Assembly (NCBI RefSeq): GCF_014635565.1
Contig: NZ_BMDB01000003.1
Span: 1-64,000 of the forward strand
Direction of reading: 5' to 3'
Source: Phocicoccus schoeneichii
GTDB lineage: Bacteria > Bacillota > Bacilli > Staphylococcales > Salinicoccaceae
DNA length: 64,000 nucleotides
The notes below the pieces were generated by a model. That model did no database searches and was not told the origin of the DNA. It worked only from the letters and a program-made list of their open reading frames with translations. Made by a program: the position numbers and the translations under genes. Of the stretch, positions 51,901-61,005 are shown piece after piece; position 1 is the stretch's first letter; every line of letters starts with the position of its first letter.

Positions 51901-52597
51901 GCTCACCCCAAATTTGTGGTGAAGCTGGTGGTAAATCTGCGTACCAGTCATAGAATGACAACATTTCTCCACCGAGTAATGAAATCATTCGTGCACCTGA
52001 TGCGTAGCTGACCATACTCATTGCTGGAATTGGTGTAAATCCTGCAATTCTATCTGGACCATACTTTTGAATTGTATAAATCATTTGAGCAGAAATGAGT
52101 CGGTTGACGTCTCGCCAGTTTGCTCTAACAAGACCACCCATTCCGCGCTTACTCTTATATGCTTTAGATTTCTCTGGGTCTTCAACAATCGAGGCCCATG
52201 CAGCAACTGGATGCCCATGTTCTTCTAATGCTTCTTGCCACATGTTCCATAAGACACCTCTGACATAAGGAAATCTAATTCTTAGTGGACTATATTGATA
52301 CCAAGAGAATGACGCACCACGTGGACACCCACGAGGCTCGAATTCTGGCATATCCGGTCCACATGACGGATAGTCTATTTGTTGATTTTCCCATGTAATA
52401 ATTCCGTTTTTAACGAATACTTTCCATGAGCATGAACCTGTACAGTTTACCCCGTGAGTCGTACGTACAACCTTGTCATGACTCCAACGTTCGCGATACA
52501 TCTTTTCCCATTCACGACTTTTACTTTCGAGAACTGACCAGTTACCATTGAACTTTTCAGTGGGCGTAAAAAATCTGAGTCCTGTTCCAATAACCAT
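48923..52597 (-). CDS. narG: Respiratory nitrate reductase alpha subunit
   Basis: NarG is the catalytic subunit with the molybdenum bis-MGD cofactor and a [4Fe-4S] cluster, on the cytoplasmic side of the membrane. The 1224 aa protein has the N-terminal cluster motif THGVNCTGSCSWKVFV..YPSCG..EPRGCPRG (His plus three Cys) and typical NarG blocks such as MWGSNVPLTRTPDAHF. There is no twin-arginine signal. I chose the ATG at 52597: AGGAG lies 8 nt upstream, while the ATG two codons earlier is only 2 nt from it. It is the first gene of narGHJI-nreABC, preceded by two NreC-type sites (52671-52705). Confidence 0.98.
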   Translation of the reverse strand: MVIGTGLRFFTPTEKFNGNWSVLESKSREWEKMYRERWSHDKVVRTTHGVNCTGSCSWKVFVKNGIITWENQQIDYPSCGPDMPEFEPRGCPRGASFSWYQYSPLRIRFPYVRGVLWNMWQEALEEHGHPVAAWASIVEDPEKSKAYKSKRGMGGLVRANWRDVNRLISAQMIYTIQKYGPDRIAGFTPIPAMSMVSYASGARMISLLGGEMLSFYDWYADLPPASPQIWGEQTDVPESSDWYNAQYIIMWGSNVPLTRTPDAHFMTEVRYKGAKVVSVAPDYAENVKFADNWVAPHPGTDAALAQAMTHVILDEFYEKRKEPMFIDYAKQYTDMPFLIMLDKHEDTYKAGRFLRESDLKETSVNGEWKPVLIDETTEQIVVPNGTMGQRWEEGKKWNLKLETEDGTKIAPAMTVKGMNHEVTEMVFPYFNNDGNGTFKRPIATKTITLKNGREVKVATVYDLMLSQYGVNRFNTEHEAKGYDDRDSIYTPAWQESVTGVKADLVTQIGREFAQTSVDTNGRSMIIMGAGINHWFNSDTIYRSILNLVTLCGTQGKNGGGWAHYVGQEKLRPIEGWSNLAFGRDWHPTSRQQNATSWFYFATDQWKYEESGVDKLKSPLAKDLKHTHPADYNVTAARLGWLPSYPQFDKNSLLFGEEMKDKGDFSDEAILEHAVNSVKNRETKFSVEDPDNEKNFPRTLFVWRSNLISSSAKGQEYFMKHLLGTKDGLLAKENDSERPDEIVWRDEVEGKLDLLVSLDFRMTATPLYSDVILPAATWYEKHDLSSTDMHPFVHPFNPAVNPLWEARSDWDIFKNLSETFSEMATDYLPETYKDVVTTPLMHDTPNEIATTYGIVKDWTKSEIEAIPGKTMPNFTVVERDYKEIYNKFVSVGPLMREGKVGAHGVAFSVKEQFDELQNIVGTHYDDTLKNGRPKIETAKQVADVILNVSSATNGAVSQKSYKSLEETTGMELMDISSDRAAERITFQAITAQPREVIPTAVFSGSNKGSKRYSPFTTNIERLVPFRTLTGRQSYYIDHEVFQQFGESLPVYKPTLPPMVFGPKDQQVKGGVDSLVLRYLTPHGKWNIHSTYQDNLHMLTLFRGGPTVWLSNEDAEAHNIGDNDWLEVYNRNGVVTARAVVSHRMPRGTMFMYHAQDKHIQTPGSELTDTRGGSHNAPTRIHLKPTQLVGGYAQVSYGFNYYGPIGNQRDVYVAVRKMKEVDWLED

Positions 52598-52670
52598 ATA
52601 CATTACTCCTTTACTAAAGCTTAAACACTTATTAATTAAAATTATGAATGATTTAATAAAAGTCCGACAT

Positions 52671-52705
52671 TAGGGAATTGCCTATATCTATAGGGGAAAT
52701 GCCTA
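52671..52705 (-). promoter_or_regulatory. Paired NreC-type binding sites before narG
   Basis: TAGGGAATTGCCTA (52671-52684) and TAGGGGAAATGCCTA (52691-52705) are inverted repeats. With CATAAT on the reverse strand (52641-52646) as -10, transcription would start near 52634 and the proximal site would centre at -43.5, exactly as at narT. There is no good -35, as expected for an activator-dependent promoter. Confidence 0.78.
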
Positions 52706-52790
52706 AGTTGTGATATTTTTCACTTAAAGTCGCATAATCTCAACATTATTAAGATAAAAACTCGTATGATTAATCATTAAAATAGACAAA

Positions 52791-52820
52791 TAAAAAAGAG
52801 ACCTAATAAATAGGTCTCTT
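52791..52820 (-). terminator. Terminator of glpX
   Basis: On the reverse strand AAGAGACCTA-TTTAT-TAGGTCTCTT (52796-52820) is a perfect 10-bp stem followed by TTTTATTTG. It starts 14 nt after the glpX stop. Confidence 0.92.
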
Positions 52821-52833
52821 AAATATTAAAATC

Positions 52834-53793
52834 TTATAGAATCATTTTAGGTTTTTTTACCATTGAGTGACGTCCTTTAACGAAACGCACTGTGCCTGAC
52901 TTCGCCCTCATTACGAGACTTTCAGTTTCAACATGATCTCCTTTGAACTGTACACCTTTCATGAGTTCTCCATCAGTTACTGCTGTTGCAGCAAAGATTG
53001 CGTCGTCACCTTTAACGAGTTCGTCTAAAAGGAATTTTTTCTCTGGGTCTACACCCATTTCTTTACAACGTGCTGTCTCCTCATCAGTCATTGGTAATAG
53101 ACGTCCTTGGAAGTCTCCACCTAATGCTTTGATCCCAACAGCAGCAAGTACACCTTCTGGTGCACCACCTGAACCAAACATGATATCTACACCTGTATAG
53201 TCAAAGCATGTGTTAATTGCAGCAGCTACGTCACCATTTTCTACGAATTTAATACGTGCACCGATACGACGTGCTTCGTCAATAATATGTTGGTTACGAT
53301 CACGCTTTAATAAAGTAACTGTAACGTCTTCAATATTTTTATTTTTCGCTTTCGCAACAGCACGAATATTATCTTCAACTGAGCTATCTAAATCAACGAG
53401 TCCTTTCGCTTCTGGTCCAACCGCGATTTTATCCATATACATGTCTGGTGCATGTAAAAGATTTCCTTTGTCTGCAATCGCAATAACAGTAAGCGCGTTC
53501 CAGCCACCTTCAGCAACGATTGTCGTACCTTCTAATGGGTCAACTGCGATGTCGATCTCTGGACCATCTTTAGTCCCAAGCTCTTCACCGATGTAAAGCA
53601 TAGGTGCTTCGTCCATTTCACCTTCACCAATTACGACTGTACCATTCATTGGAATAGTATCGAAAACGTTACGCATTGCAGTTGTCGCAGCGTCGTCCGC
53701 TTCATTCTTTAATCCTTTACCAACCCACTTCGCACTCTCTAGTGCGGCAGCTTCAGTCACCCTTACGAGTTCCATAGATAGACTTCGTTCCAT
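52834..53793 (-). CDS. glpX: Class II fructose-1,6-bisphosphatase GlpX
   Basis: GlpX hydrolyses fructose 1,6-bisphosphate in gluconeogenesis. The 319 aa product has the GlpX family motifs [28 protein letters not shown] (metal-binding Glu), VDPLEGTT and [19 protein letters not shown] precedes the ATG. An extended -10 (TGATATAAT) lies about 35 nt upstream. It follows murZ as in B. subtilis, where rho is the next gene. Confidence 0.96.
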   Translation of the reverse strand: MERSLSMELVRVTEAAALESAKWVGKGLKNEADDAATTAMRNVFDTIPMNGTVVIGEGEMDEAPMLYIGEELGTKDGPEIDIAVDPLEGTTIVAEGGWNALTVIAIADKGNLLHAPDMYMDKIAVGPEAKGLVDLDSSVEDNIRAVAKAKNKNIEDVTVTLLKRDRNQHIIDEARRIGARIKFVENGDVAAAINTCFDYTGVDIMFGSGGAPEGVLAAVGIKALGGDFQGRLLPMTDEETARCKEMGVDPEKKFLLDELVKGDDAIFAATAVTDGELMKGVQFKGDHVETESLVMRAKSGTVRFVKGRHSMVKKPKMIL

Positions 53794-53932
53794 TTAAACG
53801 CCTCCTGAAAATTTCTCATGTTTATTATATCACAGTGAAAAACACATACGCATTAAAAATCATGAGTTATTGAAAGCCATTGCACATTTTTTGAATTATT
53901 TTAGAATCCATAAAAAGACATTCAATATATAT

Positions 53933-53959
53933 GAAAAAAGAGACACATATCGTGTCTCT
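53933..53959 (-). terminator. Terminator of murZ
   Basis: On the reverse strand AGAGACAC-GATAT-GTGTCTCT (53939-53959) is a perfect 8-bp stem followed by TTTTTC. It lies 8 nt after the murZ stop. Confidence 0.9.
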
Positions 53960-53966
53960 CAAAAAA

Positions 53967-55226
53967 TCATTTCGTCACAAGTTCAATATCTGCACCGAGC
54001 GAATTAAGTTTGTCAATTATACCTGAGTACCCACGCATCACGTGATGAATGTTATGAATCGTTGTTGTACCTTCTGCAATTAAACCGGCAGCAACGAGAC
54101 AGAATCCTGCACGTAAATCACTTGCATAAACTTCTGCACCTGTCAGTTTTGATTGTTCAATAAAGACAGCCCCACTGCGCTGTTCTAATCGAGCATTCAT
54201 GCGAGAAAGTTCGTCGATATGACGGAATCTTGCTGGATACACTGTTTCAGATACCTTTGAAGTACCATTCGCTTGCATGAGCAGTGGTGTAATCGGTTGT
54301 TGTAAGTCAGTTGGGAACCCGGGATATACTTGGGTTTTTATTTCAACAGGATTGTAGTCTGTACCACTGTTAATCACAACCTCGTCGTCATCGATTGTGA
54401 AGTCTACACCGATTTCCTCTAATTTAGAGAACAGTGACTCTAAGTGTTCTGGAATAATATTTTTCACTTTAAAATCCTTACCCACTAACGCACCAACAGA
54501 AATATAAGATCCTGCTTCGATGCGGTCAGGAATAATTGTATGAGACGTGCCGTGTAATGATTCTACACCTTCGATACGAATCGTTTCCGTACCTGCACCA
54601 CGAATGTTTGCACCCATCTTGTTTAGAAGTGTCGCAACATCCACAATTTCTGGTTCACGTGCAACGTTTTCTAAAATTGTGCGCCCTTTTGCCATTGTTG
54701 CAGCAAGCATTACGTTAATTGTGGCACCGACAGAAACAACGTCAAAGAATATTTTTGCACCAGAAAGGTTTTCTCCAGATAAATGCATAACCCCATGTTC
54801 ATTTGTGACCTCAACACCGAGTGCCTCGAACCCCTTGATGTGTTGATCGATTGGTCTCGGACCTAAATGGCATCCTCCCGGTAAACCAATTGCTACTTTT
54901 TTAAATCGTGCGAGCATTGCGCCCATCATGTAATACGATGCACGTAATGATTGTACTTTATCGTTTGGTAGAGGTGTATTATGTGCGTTTTCAGCATTCA
55001 CTGTAAGCACATCACCATCAATACTCGCGTCAATATCCAAGTCTTTTAAGAGACTTACAAGTGTTGCGACGTCTGAAATATCTGGAATTCCTTCAAGTTC
55101 AACCGTACCACTCTTGGCCATGAGTGAAGCTGGAATCAGCGCAACCGCACTGTTCTTTGCACCACTAATTTTGACTTCGCCAGTAAGAGTATTGCCACCT
55201 CTAATTTTAATTACTTCATCTGCCAT
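53967..55226 (-). CDS. murZ: UDP-GlcNAc 1-carboxyvinyltransferase, second paralogue (MurZ)
   Basis: This is the second MurA-type enzyme typical of low-GC Gram-positives. The 419 aa protein has the catalytic Cys in [15 protein letters not shown] and the C-terminal [16 protein letters not shown]. It differs clearly from the copy at 22976-24250 but has the same fold and active-site layout. Its position beside the transaldolase and glpX identifies it as the MurZ/MurAB branch. GGGAG precedes the ATG. Confidence 0.96.
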   Translation of the reverse strand: MADEVIKIRGGNTLTGEVKISGAKNSAVALIPASLMAKSGTVELEGIPDISDVATLVSLLKDLDIDASIDGDVLTVNAENAHNTPLPNDKVQSLRASYYMMGAMLARFKKVAIGLPGGCHLGPRPIDQHIKGFEALGVEVTNEHGVMHLSGENLSGAKIFFDVVSVGATINVMLAATMAKGRTILENVAREPEIVDVATLLNKMGANIRGAGTETIRIEGVESLHGTSHTIIPDRIEAGSYISVGALVGKDFKVKNIIPEHLESLFSKLEEIGVDFTIDDDEVVINSGTDYNPVEIKTQVYPGFPTDLQQPITPLLMQANGTSKVSETVYPARFRHIDELSRMNARLEQRSGAVFIEQSKLTGAEVYASDLRAGFCLVAAGLIAEGTTTIHNIHHVMRGYSGIIDKLNSLGADIELVTK

Positions 55227-55252
55227 TACTTCACTCCCAATCGTTAACAGAT

Positions 55253-55894
55253 TTATTTATTATTCCAATCTGCTAAAAATTGTTCAATCCCTTTATCTGT
55301 TAAAGGATGGTTCGTCAATTTTTTAATGACAGCGTATGGAATCGTCGCGATATCTGCTCCAGCAAGCGCCGCTCCATGAACGTGTCCTTCATTACGGATA
55401 GATGCTGCAATGATTTCAGTATCAATGTCATGAATCAAAAAGATATCAGCGATATCAGAAATTAATTGCATACCTTCTAAACCGATGTCGTCTAAACGAC
55501 CAATAAATGGTGACACATAAGTTGCGCCAGCGCGTGCCGCTGTTAATGCTTGTACTGTATTAAATACGAGCGTTACGTTAGTTTTAATTCCCTCTTTTGA
55601 TAAAACAGAAACAGCCTTCATACCTTCAGCTGTCATTGGGATTTTAACAACGATGTGCTCATGTAATTTCGCAAGTTCACGGCCTTCTTCAATCATGCCA
55701 TCCGCTTCAAGTGAGATAACTTCTCCACTTACTGGTCCGCCAACAAGCTCACAAATTTCTACTAATCTATCGTGAAAAGAGATGTTTTTCTCTTTTGCTA
55801 CGAGTGACGGGTTTGTCGTAACTCCTGCGAGTACGCCCCACTCATTAATTTCAGTAATTTCTTCCATATTTGCTGTATCAATAAAATATTTCAT
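55253..55894 (-). CDS. tal: Small transaldolase / fructose-6-phosphate aldolase-like protein
   Basis: This is a class I aldolase of the TalC/FSA subfamily (213 aa, the short form). It has [13 protein letters not shown] at the start, [12 protein letters not shown], and the Schiff-base Lys in [16 protein letters not shown] (about residue 86). B. subtilis carries the orthologue (ywjH) between fbaA and murAB; here fbaA is missing from that place. Transaldolase and fructose-6-phosphate aldolase activities cannot be separated by eye. AGGAG precedes the ATG. Confidence 0.93.
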   Translation of the reverse strand: MKYFIDTANMEEITEINEWGVLAGVTTNPSLVAKEKNISFHDRLVEICELVGGPVSGEVISLEADGMIEEGRELAKLHEHIVVKIPMTAEGMKAVSVLSKEGIKTNVTLVFNTVQALTAARAGATYVSPFIGRLDDIGLEGMQLISDIADIFLIHDIDTEIIAASIRNEGHVHGAALAGADIATIPYAVIKKLTNHPLTDKGIEQFLADWNNK

Positions 55895-55926
55895 GATATA
55901 AAGACTCCTTTAGTTTATCTATATCA

Positions 55927-55954
55927 ATTATAATTAAATTTCGTAACAATTCAA
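55927..55954 (-). promoter_or_regulatory. Promoter of tal-murZ
   Basis: On the reverse strand TTGAAT (55949-55954) and a perfect TATAAT (55927-55932) are separated by 16 bp, about 33 bp before the tal ATG. Confidence 0.65.
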
Positions 55955-56046
55955 ATATAACAGTACATAGCATATGCTTTCATTGCACGAGAGAACAACT
56001 GTTTGATAGTATAAATATAATCTAAAGAATCAGGATGAGTATAACA

Positions 56047-56559
56047 ATGGACAAAATTTTACAAACACAAATGACAAATGTATATAACAAAATTTTCGAT
56101 CAGGCTGAAGAGATTGAAATTGCTGCACGTTTACTCGCACAAGCAGTTGGTACTGACGGAAATATTTTATTGAAGACATTTCATGACTTCAGATATATAG
56201 AGACTTTACTAATTGAAGGTGAAGAGTCACTCCCAGATATCAAATCGTTTGAAACGATTCAAAATGTGACAACACCAGACCGTATTTTAGTAGTAGCTAA
56301 GGATTTTGATGACGATGTTAAAACATTCATTCAAGAATTAGAAGATAAAGACATGGACTACTGTTTAATTTGTAATAAAAATAAAGAAGACGCGGAAACT
56401 TTAGAAAGTATATTTCACTTCATCGACTTAGCGAGCACACGCAAACTCGTACCGACTGCAGATTTTGACCGTATCATTAACCCATACGTATCTGCTCTAT
56501 TATTTATTTACTACAACCTATATATCTTTATAGATGAAATGACGGCTGACGATGAGTAA
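56047..56559 (+). CDS. DUF2529 protein (YwjG-like)
   Basis: This 170 aa cytoplasmic protein of the DUF2529 family has a fold probably related to sugar-isomerase (SIS) domains; function unknown. It begins MDKILQTQMTNVYNKI and ends with a hydrophobic helix and acidic tail (YVSALLFIYYNLYIFIDEMTADDE). An in-frame ATG four codons earlier is possible; I prefer 56047 because AGGATGAG lies before it at a normal distance. The orthologue lies between pyrG and fbaA in Bacillus and staphylococci. It overlaps the next gene by 8 nt. Confidence 0.85.
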   Translation: MDKILQTQMTNVYNKIFDQAEEIEIAARLLAQAVGTDGNILLKTFHDFRYIETLLIEGEESLPDIKSFETIQNVTTPDRILVVAKDFDDDVKTFIQELEDKDMDYCLICNKNKEDAETLESIFHFIDLASTRKLVPTADFDRIINPYVSALLFIYYNLYIFIDEMTADDE

Positions 56560-57448
56560 TCAGTTCATAGCTCTAGACTTTGAAACGGCGAATTCTAGTC
56601 CCGCATCGATTTGTAGTGTCGGTATGGTCAAAGTCATAGACAAACATATGACGGAAACGTTCTACACACTCGTCGACCCAGAAGCAAGATTTTCTGAAGG
56701 CAATATTAGAGTTCATGGTATTACACCTGAAGACGTAAAGGATGCACCGACATTTGAAGACGTCTTTCCATACATGATGAACTTCATTGGAGACTTACCC
56801 GTTGTCGCACACAACGCAAACTTTGATATGAAGGTGTTATATGCGTCTTTAGAACGCTATGAAAAAGAAATTCCACCCATACAATACTTCTGTTCTGTGC
56901 AAATGGGACGACGAACAGTACAAAACCACAGTTACTCTCTAAAAAATATGATGCAGTATTACAACATCGACTTTAAAGGGCACCACCACGCGCTTAATGA
57001 TGCAAAAGCTGCTGCCATGATCACTTATCGATTACTCGAACATTATCCATCCCTAGAAGACTATCTAAAATCACACAAGAAATACTTACGTACTATGAAA
57101 AATAATAAGAGTAAAAGCGCTGCGATGAGTCAGTATAACGATGCACTCTTACAAATTAAACCTACTGAAGACGTGACAGATGACACGCATCCATTTTTTG
57201 ATAAAAAGATTGCGATATCAGGTACTTTATTTTTAAAACGTAAAGAACTCGTTCAATATATTGTGAATAACGGTGGAACCTACACAATTAACGACGATAT
57301 GGATATACTTATTCATGGTAAAAATCGTGGTAATACGCCAAGTAAGAAAGAACAAATTGTTAGAAATAAACTCGCAATGGGTAAAGATATAGTACTTATA
57401 AATAATGAAAAGCTGAAACGTTTGATTGAGTTTTATGATTCATTGTAG
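56552..57448 (+). CDS. DnaQ-type 3'-5' exonuclease with C-terminal BRCT domain
   Basis: This 298 aa protein has a DEDDh exonuclease domain (about 1-170) with ExoI ALDFETAN, ExoII VAHNANFDMKVL and ExoIII HHALNDAKAAA. A basic linker (LKSHKKYLRTMKNNKSKSA) follows, then a BRCT domain (about 210-298; FDKKIAISGTLFLKRKELVQYI). BRCT joined to this exonuclease type occurs in several Firmicutes and suggests action at DNA breaks or replication forks; the cellular role is not established. It is translated together with the DUF2529 gene and faces the AlkA-type gene. Confidence 0.88.
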   Translation: MSNQFIALDFETANSSPASICSVGMVKVIDKHMTETFYTLVDPEARFSEGNIRVHGITPEDVKDAPTFEDVFPYMMNFIGDLPVVAHNANFDMKVLYASLERYEKEIPPIQYFCSVQMGRRTVQNHSYSLKNMMQYYNIDFKGHHHALNDAKAAAMITYRLLEHYPSLEDYLKSHKKYLRTMKNNKSKSAAMSQYNDALLQIKPTEDVTDDTHPFFDKKIAISGTLFLKRKELVQYIVNNGGTYTINDDMDILIHGKNRGNTPSKKEQIVRNKLAMGKDIVLINNEKLKRLIEFYDSL

Positions 57449-57465
57449 GAGTTAAAAAATATATT

Positions 57466-57503
57466 AATCTTAGGAAGTACAATATATTAAACTTCCTAAG
57501 ATT
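57466..57503 (+). terminator. Hairpin between the convergent exonuclease and glycosylase genes
   Basis: AATCTTAGGAAGT (57466-57478) and its exact complement (57491-57503) form a 13-bp stem with a 12-nt AT-rich loop. The tail on the right is TATTAAAAATT, so U-runs are weak on both sides; it may serve as a weak bidirectional terminator. Confidence 0.6.
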
Positions 57504-57558
57504 TATTAAAAATTAGGTATTAAAACGCGTTCACAAAGCCCTATTTAGAAGTCGGAGT

Positions 57559-58479
57559 TTAATATTTCAATCTCCATAAATAAAAAGTTGCGTATGATTC
57601 CCAGTGCGACCAGCCTGCTGAAAGTTCCAGAATTTCATCTTTTGTTGGTTTTCGGTCGATATCGAGTTGAAATTTTATGGAATTATGAAGTCCGACATCA
57701 TCAATCGGAAAGGCATTCGTGTAACGTAGGCATCGCATCAAGACATAGTTTGCTGTCCATGGACCGATTCCTCGGATTTTAACAAGAGCCTTCTCTGCTT
57801 TTTTAAAATCATTCATTTCAAGTAGTTCTTTTTTAGATAAACGCCCACTACTCATCTCTTTCGCAACTCCAATGATATATTCAATCTTTCTCTTTGTAAG
57901 TTGAACTCCTGTCATATCACCCGGCTCTAACTTTGCAATTGTGTCATATGATGGGAATATCCAATACTTTTTATTCTCATATTCAATGTAGTCTCCAAAC
58001 TTCTCAACGAACTGTCTTTTAAGAGTATACGCAAATCCAATATTTATCTGTTGGCCAAGTATTCCCCAACATAATGCTTCAAATAAATCAGGAATCCCCA
58101 TAGTTCGTAAGCCATAAAATCTATCTATCGTTTCTTTCAATAATTTGTCTTTGCCGGCTATTATATAGAACTCTTCCAAATCAGTGTCGAGATCAAACCA
58201 ATTAGATACATAACTCACAAACTTTTCTTTGTCTTTCATCGTTTTAGGAATGTCTCCTGACAAGAATTCCACGACTAAATATTTATTATCATCAGAACTC
58301 ACTTTCACCAAAGTATTAAAGATTACCTTCAAAACCGTGTCATCCATAACCTCGTACAAACACTCATTCAAATCTCTTTTCAGATAATCCAGATTCACCT
58401 TGAAATCAAACAGTTCCGGAAGTTCTATCCATATCGTCGTGTCTTTATCGATCCAATATCGCATCTTAAAGAACCCCAT
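57559..58479 (-). CDS. DNA-3-methyladenine glycosylase II (AlkA/YfjP type)
   Basis: This base-excision enzyme removes alkylated purines. The 306 aa protein has an N-terminal beta domain and the HhH-GPD fold: LFEALCWGILGQQINIGFAYTL, the helix-hairpin-helix KIRGIGPWTANYVLMR and the catalytic Asp in NAFPIDDVGLH. It is similar to B. subtilis YfjP. The start is uncertain: an ATG five codons later (58464) has GGGGT upstream. The gene is not at this site in B. subtilis or S. aureus, so it and the convergent exonuclease may be a local repair-gene insertion. Confidence 0.88.
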   Translation of the reverse strand: MGFFKMRYWIDKDTTIWIELPELFDFKVNLDYLKRDLNECLYEVMDDTVLKVIFNTLVKVSSDDNKYLVVEFLSGDIPKTMKDKEKFVSYVSNWFDLDTDLEEFYIIAGKDKLLKETIDRFYGLRTMGIPDLFEALCWGILGQQINIGFAYTLKRQFVEKFGDYIEYENKKYWIFPSYDTIAKLEPGDMTGVQLTKRKIEYIIGVAKEMSSGRLSKKELLEMNDFKKAEKALVKIRGIGPWTANYVLMRCLRYTNAFPIDDVGLHNSIKFQLDIDRKPTKDEILELSAGWSHWESYATFYLWRLKY

Positions 58480-58515
58480 TTCTTAATTAAATTGTACACT
58501 CAAAAAGAAGATAAC

Positions 58516-58549
58516 ATAAAAAAAACCAAACGATACACTGTCGTTTGGC
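58516..58549 (-). terminator. Terminator of pyrG
   Basis: On the reverse strand CCAAACGA-CAGTGTA-TCGTTTGG (58526-58548) is a perfect 8-bp stem followed by TTTTTTTTA. It follows the pyrG stop by about 20 nt. Confidence 0.9.
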
Positions 58550-58570
58550 TTTCTCTTACCCTATCTATTA

Positions 58571-60193
<1,623 letters not shown>

Positions 60194-60201
60194 CTAAAAA
60201 A

Positions 60202-60268
60202 ATAAAAAAGGCTCCCTTCCACGTAAATGTGAAAAGGAGCTCATATACAATCCCATTTAAGGGAGCCC
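60202..60268 (-). promoter_or_regulatory. pyrG leader with CTP-sensitive attenuator
   Basis: The predicted transcript starts GGGCUCCC at 60268. Downstream, GCTCCTTTTCAC and GTGGAAGGGAGC form a 12-bp terminator stem around ATTTAC, followed by CTTTTTTATTTTTTT, directly before the pyrG ribosome site. In B. subtilis low CTP lets polymerase stall after GGG and add extra G residues; the poly-G then pairs with the C/U-rich 5' arm of the terminator and prevents termination. Here the C/U-rich arm CUCCUUUUC and the GGGC start are both present, so the same control is inferred. Confidence 0.85.
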
Positions 60269-60275
60269 AATTAAA

Positions 60276-60303
60276 ATATTAGCACGTTTCACGATTTTGT
60301 CAA
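60276..60303 (-). promoter_or_regulatory. Promoter of pyrG
   Basis: On the reverse strand a perfect TTGACA (60298-60303) and TAATAT (60276-60281, with TG one base before it) are separated by 16 bp. Seven bp later comes the GGGC start at 60268. Confidence 0.85.
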
Positions 60304-60313
60304 TCAAAAAAAT

Positions 60314-60823
60314 TTAGTAGTCGTCGCCATCATCATAATTGTCTTCTAGAGTATCTCCGTCATCATAGTTCAGATCTTTTGTGTCGATGTCTTCATCATC
60401 AATCACAGAATCGATGTCAGCAGCATCTTCATCTTCTTCCACTGCTTCCTCTGAAACTACGTCGTCTTCTAATTTTTCGATGTCATAATCAACATCATCT
60501 TCTAAGTAATCATTGTCATCTACAACGTCAAACTTATGAACAGTTGGCGCGATTTTTTCGTTGATGTCGTCTACTGAGAACCATTTTCTAAGTCCCCAAA
60601 CGCCATCACCTGTTGATACAAAACGACCATCTGTATTTAAATCTGTATAGAATTGTAAAATACGATTTTCGATTTCTTTTTCAGTATATCCACCGATATC
60701 TTTGAACTTATCTACAATATCGTAAAGATGCGTTTCTTTTCCAACTTCTTCTAAATATATGTGTGACATGTCAATGAAAGAACTCTCGTCAATCATCTCT
60801 TTTGTAAAGTCATCTAATTTCAT
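60314..60823 (-). CDS. rpoE: RNA polymerase delta subunit
   Basis: RpoE recycles RNA polymerase and sharpens its response to initiating NTPs. The 169 aa protein has the winged-helix HARE-HTH domain (about 1-95; [35 protein letters not shown]) and a long, strongly acidic disordered tail of Asp and Glu (about 100-169). It lies directly upstream of pyrG as in Bacillus and staphylococci, with a promoter at 60863-60891. Confidence 0.96.
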   Translation of the reverse strand: MKLDDFTKEMIDESSFIDMSHIYLEEVGKETHLYDIVDKFKDIGGYTEKEIENRILQFYTDLNTDGRFVSTGDGVWGLRKWFSVDDINEKIAPTVHKFDVVDDNDYLEDDVDYDIEKLEDDVVSEEAVEEDEDAADIDSVIDDEDIDTKDLNYDDGDTLEDNYDDGDDY

Positions 60824-60862
60824 TCTATGTTACTTCCTTTCCGAAACATAAATGTCAACGTT

Positions 60863-60891
60863 ATATTACATACTTATTAGATAAAACACAA
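60863..60891 (-). promoter_or_regulatory. Promoter of rpoE
   Basis: On the reverse strand TTGTGT (60886-60891) and TAATAT (60863-60868) are separated by 17 bp, about 40 bp before the rpoE ATG. Confidence 0.55.
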
Positions 60892-60952
60892 GTAATTTTT
60901 TTCATTGTATCACAGTTCTTTTATATGCACTTAAAATTTATATGAGATTTTT

Positions 60953-60977
60953 GTTTAAAGACGTTAGATTAGGGTAA
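60953..60977 (+). promoter_or_regulatory. Sigma-B promoter of the BCCT transporter
   Basis: GTTTAA (60953-60958) and GGGTAA (60972-60977) are separated by 13 bp, a near-perfect SigB promoter with the same spacing as the one before rsbV. It lies about 29 bp before the GTG start of the transporter. Confidence 0.82.
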
Positions 60978-61005
60978 AAGCTATAAAACTTAGGAGGAAA
61001 TTCTT

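Noticed and set aside
41107-52603. Integrative element carrying the nar cluster
   Set aside because: No integrase, transposase, tRNA target or matching boundary repeats were found; only gene-order evidence supports a gain.
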